Positions 1 through 12,200 of a stretch of 64,000 nucleotides of DNA are shown one piece after another. The DNA lies in contig JASANG010003801.1 in assembly GCA_030248215.1 (NCBI GenBank), positions 155,238 to 219,237 on the forward strand, written 5' to 3'. This DNA comes from Enoplolaimus lenunculus. Lineage: Eukaryota; Nematoda; Enoplea; Enoplida; Thoracostomopsidae. The position numbers and the translations under genes are program-made. Position 1 is the stretch's first letter. The number at the start of each line of letters is the position of its first letter. The notes under the pieces are model-generated. The model was not told the origin of the DNA. It searched no databases and was given only the letters and a program-made list of their open reading frames with translations.

Positions 1-189
1 GCCGTGAAAGATCTGCAAGCCCTTTTGGGACGCAAAGAGTACCGGCCGACCGCTCCTAATGCTACTCTTGTTGCGGGGAGTGGAAGCACTCTGTCTGTTG
101 TTGAGACATCAGCGCATGGGAATGTGAACGTTGAAACTGCGTTTGTACTTCTCGCAGCGATGATCCAGAAAATGCGGGTCAAACCAAAG
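1..189 (+). CDS. p190 RhoGAP exon: end of N-terminal region before FF1
   Basis: The frame is open from base 1, so the exon enters from upstream. The last residues, ETAFVLLAAMIQKMRVKPK, resemble the human p190 stretch (DTAFFVLVQMIDKSRSKTK) that joins the GTPase domain to FF1. It ends in phase 0 at the donor AAG|GTAGGA. The first 40 residues are a low-complexity spacer. Confidence 0.8.
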
Positions 190-3100
190 GTAGGAATGTC
201 TCACTAGCGTTATACTTTTGTGCCGTATTTTTGGCTACGCTCTTCAGCCTATGTTCGCCCAAAAATGGTTTGATCGATTTTGAAACTTGCATATTTGAGC
301 TTCGCAAGACCTCCCCGGTTTTTTTTATCCAAATTTGAATTTTTGAAGAATTTGCTTTAAATGTTCCAGAGTCGTCCGTTTTGGTCCGAAATTTTTTTGT
401 TAAAAAAAGTTAGAGAGTATTTATCGCTCGAGGCAGCTTGCAGAGGATTAGTCGAATGGCGTTAACATTTTCACTATCACACATTTGGCTAACGGCCTAT
501 ATATAATAGTCAAACAACTGATTTGATGTCATTTTTTGGTCCCTAAGGAGATTATAGAACCTGAAATTTCGGATTTTTCAAATATTTCAATAAGGGTGCG
601 AAATGAAAGGGGTCATGAGAAGCTCAAATAGGCAAAATTTTATACCGAAAACCGCTTCCATGTTTGGCCTTACCATATCATGGATCATCAACAGTACATG
701 CCCGAAATTTGAGCTAGCTTTAGGGTTGTATTGGTTTTCGATACAGCATTCATAATATATAATCATTGTATTTCTATAAAACTGTGTGCCAAGAAATACA
801 CCCAAACTCCGAAAATAGGGATTGGTGAAAGTGGCATTCAATTATGATAACAACGACTGACGTTTCGTTAAGTTAGTAGAATAAGCTTGAGTGATAACGA
901 CAGATTTTGTTGAACAAAATACTTATGTCACAATATAAGTTTTAGTTAAAAATTAAGTTTTTAAACAACGATTTTCCGATACTGTATCACTTTTTTCAAC
1001 TCCTTTGAACTATCCATTTTTCAATTAGCAATATTTTTAATCTATTTTTCACAGAGTATAACCTGAAATTTTTTACATTTTGTGACAACATTGATTCAAC
1101 AGAATTTTGGTTTTCAGGTGCTCAGCTACTCAGACGCTGAACGCGCACGATGCGAAGTGCTCGAAGTCGCATCGCGTGCGTATTCAGCAAAAATAGCATC
1201 GCTATTTACTGATCATCGTATAGCGTGGACATCAGCAGCGCTTCCTGTGCTCGCTCGAGATCCGGATTACGCTCACTATGTCGAGTTGTACGGCCGCGAA
1301 GACGCCCGCCGGGTATATTTTGCGCATCAGCGTGAGTTGCGTAACCGGTTTTTGACCCAAAGTGTTGCAGCACATTTGGCGAGGTTGCCTGATGCGTTGG
1401 ATGCGATGTTCTCCAGTCGGAGTGGGGGAGCTGTGGACGGTGGGAGTAGAGGAGGTGCGGCAGCCAATGCTGAGAGTGAAAGTGTGGGTACTGACAAATG
1501 TGCTGGGGTTGCGAGTGTGGGTGGAATCGTTGATCCCAAAGACGCAGTGTGTGATGAACTGCGGAATGAGTAAGTTTGAGCAAGAAGTGAATATTTTAAT
1601 AGCTACGTATTGAATTTTTCAGTAGCATGTATTTTTCACTTTCTGGTTTCGTTTTCTATAATTTTTTCAAATTCCGGCTCCGGTTCCCATAAATTGTAAT
1701 TCTAGTTGCGCCCTGCTTAGAACACTATCAGACGACAAGTTGGACAACGAGTTTTAATAGATTTATGTATGTAGACTATAAACGGGCAGCATTTGGTAGG
1801 GACGCATCTGTGTCCGAATGTTTGTTCTTAATGATCCCGATTTCGACCGTTTTCTGTTGAAGAATTTGATTTCATGTGTTCGATTAGCTTTTTAGGGGTA
1901 GGGGCTAGGGTGGGTAATAGATCGTGAAGTTTTTTACTTAAGTTGATTACGGACATATTTACAGATCATGGTCAACCGTTATCGACTACATATCATCACA
2001 TCCTCACTTTGAGCGTTATTTTTTCGCGTCGGGTTCACTTGAACGACATGCGGCGGTGTCTGATGCCACGACTCCGGCTTTGTATACGTCATTTGGACAG
2101 CAACAGCCATATCCGTCACCGCCGTTATCGGCCGGAACTGGAAGTGACAACATGGCCTTTAGCGGCGCCGGCAGTGAAGATACTCGCATTTGTGCCGCGG
2201 AAGTATTTCAAAGCCCAGAAGCGGAAGCGGTGTTTCGGAATTGGATCAGTTTTCATGATGCTGAGAGAAGAAGGAAAAAGTAAGTAAAGTGGAATTGGCT
2301 ACGACGGGTGAGGGGCGAAGAACTATTAATGTTGCAGGCTCTATTAGTAATTCGTAGTTTTGGAGGCTGGGCAACAATTTTTGTTCCAGCCAGGGACCTG
2401 TTTGCGCTGTTTTGTGGGAAAGACTAACGAAGACAACCTAAACAACTACTGAAACAGATAAAACTGTCAATCAAGGATATTGCACCCAATTCTGTTTTCT
2501 TTATGGAGTTCTACCAGTCAGATTTAGCGTGTGTTTCAGTTGTTTTTTACGGATTTTATGGTCAGCGATTGGCATTTGGGATGGCCAATGTCCAGTTACC
2601 AAATTAGAGTAAATAAGTGTTTATGACATGACATAAGTCCATGAACGTATTTCTCTATACACATTTATGCTACACGCTGTTCATGTACACAATAGAGTCA
2701 ACGTGAATTAGTAGTTGCCACATATCAGCTCCCGTTAATAAAACCTTGGAGTTACTTCATACAATTTTTCGTTCCAAAGCATCTGGAGCCGTGGGCTGCG
2801 ACTGTTTGTAGGAATAAAGAAGATTTTAGTTAACATAGAATTCGGTTTATTGCAGCTACATTTTTCGCTAAGCGGGTAAAGATTGCCGTAAGCTCACGGT
2901 ACACCACGCTTCCCCCTTTCAGCAGTAGTTGTTGATGTATTTCATTGATGACTTTGTGTGTACATGTATGTGTCACAGTAATGTTGCATTTATGCAGTGT
3001 TAAATTCATTTCCTGCAACAAAAAATGCGTCAGTACAGATGTTAGATTTTACGAGTCATTCATAAAAATACTGACTGAGTATTGGTCGGTCGAAAGGATG

Positions 3101-6100
3101 TATTTTTCATTGAGAACAAAGGAATTTAACATATATTATATTTATTATATGTATGTATATATGTATATATATAAGTATAAAATGTGTGTACAGGCGATTG
3201 GATTTTCTGATAAAGGAAGGGAGGCTAGAAACTGTTATTTGAAGTATACGTATATTTTAGGGAGCTTGTATTATGTATTTTAAAACATCATCAAGGATTA
3301 AAGAAATTTGGTTTTAAAGTCGAGGTTGATTCGGGCCCGTATCCAAGGGGGGGGCTAGGTGGGCTCAGCCGCAGGGTGCGACCTGATATCCGGCTCCGAT
3401 TTGCTATCCGGCAAAAAACCTGCATCCGGTTCCGGTATCCGGTATAAGCCTACCGGATAGCAGATTTCGGTGATGACTTCGTAAATCTCAAATTATTGCA
3501 AATTATGTTGTGAGATGTTATGTTTTCAGTCCCATTACATGTAAGTATACAGTATTGGATTAAAGCTGTATTTTTTGTATATGGTTAAGGCAGCGATTCG
3601 GATTAGATTATCGAAACAAACCAATTGTTTGCAGCTTCACACAATTATTTTCGAGTATAAGGACACGCTCCTTATATAAACGCAATATTCCGTTTACTAA
3701 AGATAAATTAACACCGTAACCGTAAATATCTGGCAGGTACTAGGTACATGCCTTAGCAGCCGGATACGGTTAGCGGTTTTTTGTGGGATATTAAAGCCAA
3801 ACCGGATATTCGGTCGCTCTTTAATGTGTACCCAGCAGGCTCGTCCGTCAGTTAGTCTTGTATTGAGCGAAGCTCAGAGTTTCTCGAAGCGTTTTATATT
3901 TTGTGTCCGGGGTCGAAAGGTGGGTGTCCGTCCATCCGTCCGGAAAGAATCTTAGTATCCACTGAAAAGATTTTGATAAACTTTTTTTTGTTAGAAAGCC
4001 TGCCATCGTTGGGCGTTAACCTCGTATCTTGGTTTTAAAACTTTATACCGTTTATTAGCTACAGGCTAATTTGCATAATTGGTTAAGCCTAAATTAGACA
4101 TTTTTACTGTATTTTACTAATTTGACGGAGGGTCACATATACGCATCAACCCACCGTCTTCACATGGTTGGATTTGGTCATATTTTTATGTCATGTTTTC
4201 AAAAAATGGAAACATTTTGTGAGGTTGCTGGTATTTAATTCAATTTTATGAATTATTCATATATTTAATTTTTTGTTGCGTACAGCGAAATAGATGCATA
4301 CATACGTAGTGAGAGTCCGGGGTGGGAGGGGGGTGCTATATGTTACGTTCACTCGTAAAAATGTAACATACCAACGTTTTGGTGTCATAAAATGTATATT
4401 GAGTGAAAGCTTGCAAAATTGCAGTTGTGTGCGTCGGCGAATCTGAGGGCATCTCTCAGGCCAGAACCAAAGTTTAGAATTTGGATGATGGTCCTGTGTT
4501 TATGTTATAAGTAGTACCGGTTCCGGATCTGCAGCCACGAATAAAAATCCGGGTCTGTGTTCGTGTTCTTAAAAATGCCGGGTTCGCGTTTTGCTTCTAG
4601 AAAACGCAGGTTTCGGGTATTTATTTTTATATAATAATGTTGTAACTGTATGTATTTAAGCTTGTGCGGTCTAATGTGTAAGTATATACGATTACATCAG
4701 CAATGTTCGAATCCGTGGCTTACTTTCTTAGTTGGTTGGTCTTGTAAGGCAAGGCTCAATTGGTTTAGAAACTTTGTAAAAGTATACTTCTTTCTATTCA
4801 ATTTTGTGCTTTTATCGTTCCGGCAGGCAACATTTAGTTCTTGTCGCAACGTTGAAAAATGCAGGCATATGTAGCACACAGATTATATTGCTCTATACAT
4901 TGTATATAAGAAGCGAGAATCAAACTTTGAAGTAGTGAAGAATTTAAAAGTAGTTTTTCAAGTTTTGCCGCAGTATCGAAATGTAGCAGCACCCGACCCC
5001 CCCCCCCCCTGCCCGCACCCATACTTCATTGCCGTTGTCACACATATACACACACTCTGTGCATGGGGTGGTCGCCACGGTTTTAGAAAGCAGGGGTAGC
5101 GCTGTTTAAAAATTTCGGAGATGGAGTTTGTTGTGTTAGCAACTGGAAATGTTTCTTAAAAATTGTGCGTAGAATTCAGGATAGATTAGGGGTGTGACCC
5201 CTAAGCCCGTTTGCCGGTTAAGCGTTTGCACGTAATATAGTAGGGCATAGCTTGGAATCTGCCGATTTATTTATGTTCAGCGTTGTGAATTGTTTATGTA
5301 TACATATATACATTTATATGTATATATACGTGTAGAAATACATATGTCATATGTATATACAACTATTTGTATGTATGTATATATTAATAAAATGTATTTA
5401 TTTTACGTGTCCTTAAAATACTTGCGGTGCGCAGAATGTAAAAAGAAATGCGTTTCTACCCATAGTCGCTTGTTTTAACGAAATGGGAGGGGGGCGTATG
5501 TATCTGGGGTGAAGATTCTCGTTAATTCAGCCAAGGCACAACCGGATTTACAATTAACCGGAACCGGAATTTGAAAAAATTACCGGAAACGGAACTGGAA
5601 AATGACAAATACATGCCGCCGAAAAATTCATTTAAATTGTCTTTGTTGCAATATTATTGGTGAAATAATCTTTAGTTCGAGATAGGTATTCACTTTATCT
5701 GCTGTATTTTAGATTTTCATAATGCACGGGAAGCAAAACCTACCTTCGATGGTTTTTTCTTCAATTGTTAAAGTTTCAATTTCCGTTGACCAAAGCTTTA
5801 TACCGGAATTTTTAGGTTCGGTAAAATTTTACCGGAATATATATATCAGGGTGCGACCGGATCACAAAAAACCGGATACCGGATCCGGATAGTGATTTTT
5901 TTACCCGCATAGTGTTTTTTAAAATATATCAATTGTTAGCACGTTAATGCGTCAGTAAATGTTAATTTATCTTTAGTAAACGGAATATTGCGTTTATATA
6001 AAGAAAGTGTCGTAATACTTGGAAATAATTGTGTGAAGCTGCAAATTATTGGTTTGTTTCCATAATAAAATCCGAATGACTGCCTTAACCATATGCAAAA

Positions 6101-6210
6101 AATACTGCTTTAAACCAATACTACATACTTACATGTAATGGGACTGAAAACATAACATCTCACAACTTAATTTGCAATAATTTGAGATTTACGAAGTCAT
6201 CACCGAAATC

Positions 6211-6275
<65 letters not shown>

Positions 6276-9200
6276 GTGTTAAAGTTAAGGTTTAGTACTA
6301 AAATGACGTCAGGTTAACTCGCTCGATTTCCTCTCGAGTTGTTCCCCAATCTATTATAACTCGTGAGGCCCTCCTACAAGATTCTGGATCCGCTACTGGT
6401 ACGTAACGCTCTTGTACACTTTACTCGACTACATTTACGCTTAAGCCGTTGCCTATGCCCAAGCGTTAATTTTAAATATGAAGAAAAATGGACAAAAGGC
6501 AAAATTATTTTATTATTTGAAATTCATTCATTTAACACTATTTTGTTGCATTGACAGGTGTCAAGACAAGTTCCGCGTGTTGTTGCGATCGTGTCCACAA
6601 GTAACACCGAATAAACCTCTAACCGACGTCCGACTATTCCTGATGGGAAACGAAGCGTATGAATCGCTTTCGGATGCGGACGTCCAGTTGGTCTATCATC
6701 AACATATGGTAAGTGTTTTTCATAGTTATATAGGTAGGAATGTGACGGTACCGAAATTTTTGCCAATGTTGATTCTTATTTTGAAATTTTGCCGACGCCG
6801 AACCGATGCCGATGCCGAACCGATGCCGATGCCGATTCCAACTTTAGTGCACTATGCGTAATAAACAGATAGGAGACTATATTACATCATTATGCGAAGA
6901 GTTAAACCCTAACCATCGTAAACGATTATAATTTTATTAGAACGGTTCATTTCAATTAATTTTATCAAACACAAACGCAAGAGAGATAACAGTTTTCCAG
7001 ATCAGACACGCTGATATGCGCCCAGAAATGAAATTGATAGCGTTTCATGGATACTGGATGGAACTGATCGACGTTCTGGTGGCACATATTTGTTTAATGG
7101 GCACATACATACGATCACTTTCTAAAATGATAAACATAAGTTTTATGTTTTTTGTAGGATAATTTACCAGCTGCTGTAATATATCAACAATCTGGAGTTT
7201 AATCCTTTGTGAACATTTTGGGGGCCAGGGTTCGTTTGTAGATTCCACCGGTATGGTATAGGAGTAGATTTGTAGTAGTAACAATCCTAAGGTTAAGTAA
7301 GCCTAAGATTAATTCAATATTTTACTCTGACCATATCTGAAGTTGACTGGTAAACAGTTTTTGAGTAAGCGTAGCGTAAAGTGTTTCGTTAATTTTTAAG
7401 CAAGAACTCAATCGTCGCGCGGTACACGATTTTGACGAACTGCTGCTCGAGTCTGTAGACGCGTTCGCTGACGTAGTTCTGTTCTCAGACCGTGGGAAAA
7501 TGTCACTTTCTCACGATGGTTTGTCGCAGTCTGGTGCAGCAGTTAGCACCGTTGTGTCTGGCGTTGAGACAACGGCTCAAACGACCGTGGGAACGAATTT
7601 GAGCAACGCGAGCCGGGCGTCTTCGGCTAGTTCCACGAGTACTGGTGGGGTTAACTCACGGTTGGGACCTGGTGCCGGGGTGAGTAGTGCTGCAGTGACT
7701 AGTGGCATTGGTTGCAGTCGGACGCTTCCAGAATCGATAATGAAAGATATTTATGACCGGTTGCTAGAAGACGCGAGGTTAGTTTGGATTATTGCAACCT
7801 TTTATGTGAAGTCGAAGTCGAAAGCGGTGTTGGTTTTGAAGTTTCTCAACGTATTTTGTTTTTTTGAGAAGGGCAGTTTGAAAGAGGAATGGTGCTGTAG
7901 TATTTTTAGCCAGGTTTCCTCATTACCTTCCATAGATTTATCATGTTTGAAAACATATGGGTAACTGGTGGAAGGTGTGTGGAACAGAACATTGACGTTG
8001 TAGCCAGAGATACAATTTCGATTGTTAAGGGAGCACGACATGTTATTATAATATTTAATTTTTGTATTTTCGAACGTAGTTCTAGTAGCAGAAACATACA
8101 ACAGGTTTGTGGACGCTTAAAATCAAATTTAAATTGTTTAAACATTTCATAGGTTTCGTCAATTAAACCGCCTTCGACAAGCTCGTGACTCAATGATCGA
8201 CCGCTATGCGCTGTTTGTTTCCGACCCTCTGCGCTCGCATTGTCACGCTAGGTCGCGTTGTGTGGAAACGGTCGTTGAACAGATATTAAGCTCAACTTTG
8301 GCAGCGTCGGTGGGGGCAGGGATGACGACGCCACAAGTACCAGCTGGGATTAGCCAGTAAGTTCGCTGCAATCATTTAAGTTGAAGCTAAAGCTTCGTTT
8401 GTGTTTTTTTTGTTAGCGTAGTTGTATAAAAGCACGCACGAGGATGTTTGAAACTGAGCGTGGTGCCGTGGCGATATACTACTTGTTGTGTGGCTCGATC
8501 CGGTGCTGGACCGAGCAGTGAGTTAAAAAATTTATTTACAGATTGGTTTGTATCTGTGTACGATGCGGCACCATGCCGGATGACACCAGAAGTCTTTAAG
8601 ATACGCAAATAGTTTAGAGAATTCTTTTTAAGTCGGGCAAAGTTTTTTAGATCCGCTTCTCTATTTTTCTTTGAAAATTTCATTTGGTGACGACTGAGTT
8701 GTTTATACTGGGATTTCGATTTTATAAAATATTATTTTTCAAACGTTGGAAATATTGAGTAAGGTAGAACGTTGTTTTTAATGTTTCAGGGGTTTGTTTC
8801 AATTACAACATCAATGTTCAAAAACGCAACCACCGATGTTGAAGCTGGTTCTGATTGGAGCAATGGGTTTAGAGCAAGAATTGTTCAAGCAAATGAAGGT
8901 AAACTGTGATTTTTTCCAAATTATTTCAGAATGGTTTAAGTTGAAAAGCATCCACTTAGTTTCTGGCTTAGTCGATTTCGCAAATAACTTTATACGTATT
9001 GTTGTAAAAGGTGTCAGAGATGAGTTGGTGCTGGCACCGTTTCCGAACGAATGGCTGTTTATTAGACAACATAAACTTGGAGTTTTTCTACTTAAATTAT
9101 TACCCGTTTTTGGTTTATCTGTCTATGTATCATCGCAGTGGACAATCTTTATTTTTTCTATGCGAGCGCCTATTCTGGTGTTATATCCTAACATAACCAA

Positions 9201-12200
9201 TATCTATCTATCTATCTATCTATCTGGATTAATAGTGGGTTTTACCTTCACCTAGGATAAGACCGAACGACAATGTTGACTTTGCCAATGGTTTTAACGT
9301 AGCGGCACTTGTTGTACTTTTAGATGACGTACCCTGGTAATGAATATCCTTCCAGTCGCGATCTCACAAGCAATAACAGCGGTGGTCCAATGTATCAGCT
9401 AAGCTATATCACCATTGGCAATCGTGGAGAAGACTCTCACAACGCTTTAGCACAACTGAATAAGTTGGTTGCTGGTTCGTGTGATACGCCGACAGGTTAG
9501 TAAGATTTGTTTTCTATATTCACTATGATTTTATCACCTAGCGCCTCAGTTAACCAGTGATAGGTTTTAAACAGGACGCAACCGGAATTAATAAAATACC
9601 GGAACCGGAAAGCCAAAAAATTACCGGAAGCGGAGCCGGAACTGGAAAACAAAAAATCCTTGTAACCAAAAAATTCATATTTAACGCAATTTGATCGTTT
9701 TTAATGGTGTAAACACACGATTTAGGGTGCCAAAATTAAGAATCAAAAGTGCAGTATCTGGAATTGTATGATAAAATATTGAGTATGGCACAATTTGACA
9801 ATACACGCTCACGCAATTTTAGAAAAATAAGTAAGAATAATATGCCAATTTTTCTTAAATTTTCAAATCAGAAAAATTTTCAATACCGAAAATACCGGAA
9901 AATTCCGGTGAAAAAATACCGGACTTATTACCGGAACCGGATAGTGAAAAATACCTGATTTCCCTATCGGAACCGGAATTGCGGCGGTTGCACCCTGGTT
10001 TTCAAACAAACGAACTGCGATATCTGCGGCGTGAGTGAAACAATTCACACAGATCTTTCCGAGATATGTGAAATTTAAAATATTAGTTTTAAAATTGAAT
10101 GCTTATCGCTAGCTGGTAGTAATGGTCATTTGCATTCAGCCCATAATGCTGGTATGTGTTAATCCAACTGGACGTGGCAAGTACAGTCTGAAATTTTGGT
10201 GATATGCGAAACTTTTGATTGAAATTATGTACAAAATATCCTTAGACAATAATATGACACATTAAATTGTATGTTAATACGGCTTGATTTTGTTATAGCA
10301 ATTATATGTTCATATTCATCTCGAGAGTCGTTATCGTTCGTTTTGGAATGCATCGACCTGTTGCGACATTCGGAACACAATCAAAAAATGCATTCGCATG
10401 AAAATATAACAACTGCATTAGCGCATGCAGCAATACCTTCTGTCAGGGACCATCTACCGCAGTTGCAATCTTCATGGATTCCGCCCCCAGTTGTGATAAT
10501 GTTAGCGTGTGATGCAGCTCAGATTGACGATTTGCCGTATCTACATCAACGAGGCTCTAGTGCAGCAGAGGGGTAAACGTGAATTCTGTTTGGATATTAG
10601 GGAGGGTGCTATGGTTGGATTTGTGGATCTTACGTATGATCGAGAATAAAGCAAAACTGATATGTATTATAAGCTATTCATTCATTAGGCTTAAAATTAC
10701 GGAACCTATCATCAATTTGTAATAGATGTTGCACTCATTTCAAAATACCGTGGTCCCCGGATTGAAAGAAACAAATTATTTTAGATTTGCGACCCCGAAT
10801 TGTTGTTCGTTTGTTGATGTGCGGCCTGCAAACGCAAGTGTTCAAACCCAAGACCGCCTAGGCACCGCGCATGGCCTTATCACTCGTGAACAAATTCACC
10901 GGGCGATGGATAGGTTAGTTAGCTATACAGTGACGTCATCGGCGACAAATGTGCCTGACGGAAAGACGTCATTGGAACAACGCGGGAATATTCTCTCGCT
11001 CGGCGATGGGAAAGTTCCCGCAGGTATCGGTGGGAGTGCTATATCGACAGAAAACCAAGGTTGGAGACGGCCGCTTGCGCCGATTGATACTGGTTTGGAA
11101 ACGAATATGTACGGATCTATTGAGCATGGCTATGGAGGAATCACTTCTGGACGCGCAACGGATTTGAGGTAGGAAGGCCTGGATAATACTAATAGTGGCG
11201 TTTGTGTTACATTTTGTGAACCCAGTTCATTGCCAATGCAAGAAAAATTTAAAGGTTTTCTGTAGTTAAAACAGACGACGTCTATATTATGTGGGTATTT
11301 CGTGGTTTCAATTGTTTTGTTTTGGTTTATTATTGTATGCCATTAAAGGAGGGCACTTTATGAGACGTTTCTATAAGTTGTTTTTCAGGATAATGGTGTG
11401 TATGATGTGTGACGACGACTTTTCACCGCTACTCGTACTGAAGCCATTTTTGGCGCATCAGAGCGCTGCCCATTTGCCGCTGTTTGTGTTCGATGGTACT
11501 GCAGTACATTATGATCACGATGGGACCACTACGTTTCCAGACCGGCATTATGCAGTGTCAGGTACAAGTAATGCAGAACACTGATTTTTGCGCTTAGACT
11601 TGTTCCAGGGTATAATTTATGGGATACCGGAACCAAAGGAGGATAGTGAATTTTTATTGGAACCGGATTTCAACGGAACATATCATCGGTACAAAAGTAT
11701 TATATTATGTTTATGCTTCTGTTCGTCGAATTTCGCCGCTCTCAGCAGCCTGGGTTGGAAAATCCTCGATTGTTTTGCTAGAGACGATATAATAGCAATA
11801 ATTGTAGGTGTTGTGATGATGCTGATTATGAACTACCACAACGTTTAGTGCAAAAATAATGAGCCGTACTCTCAGCACAGTTTAGCACCTATTACATTTA
11901 GTTGTAAGTTTTCAAACAAACAAACAGTTGAATCTTCTCATCCTAAAATCAGGTTAAAAGTTCGTTAACTTAGGTTCAGAATTGTGCTGAATTTCTAATT
12001 TCATTCGTTCTCAGATTTATACACAGTTAAGAATATTGGCAAATGTTTTAGGTACTTCGAGAGACAAATTGGTAGATATCACAAATGTTGACAAGATAAC
12101 GTCAAACAAACAAGTGCCTGGTTGCAGTAGAGGTGTATCGCCACACCAAAGTTTCGCTAGTCAGCAAGGTTCGCCTGGAAATCCTGCCAGGACACTGCCC

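Larger units (their letters stand above)
2280..6557. other. Intron 3 of the p190 gene, filled with repeats
   Basis: 4.3 kb without coding sequence. It holds an AT-rich stretch at 3126-3180, a foldback element at 3372-3824 and its inverted copy at 5847-6213, an RTE-like-tail repeat at 3840-4100, a CCGG-rich repeat at 5530-5845 and an (AT)n run at 6214-6271. Confidence 0.75.

Noticed and set aside
11588-11848. Open + frame of 86 codons between two pG2 exons
   Set aside because: Using it breaks the phase between exons 11561 and 12052, which fit each other. Its GATACCGGAACC and GAACCGGATTT words are those of decayed CCGG-rich repeats.
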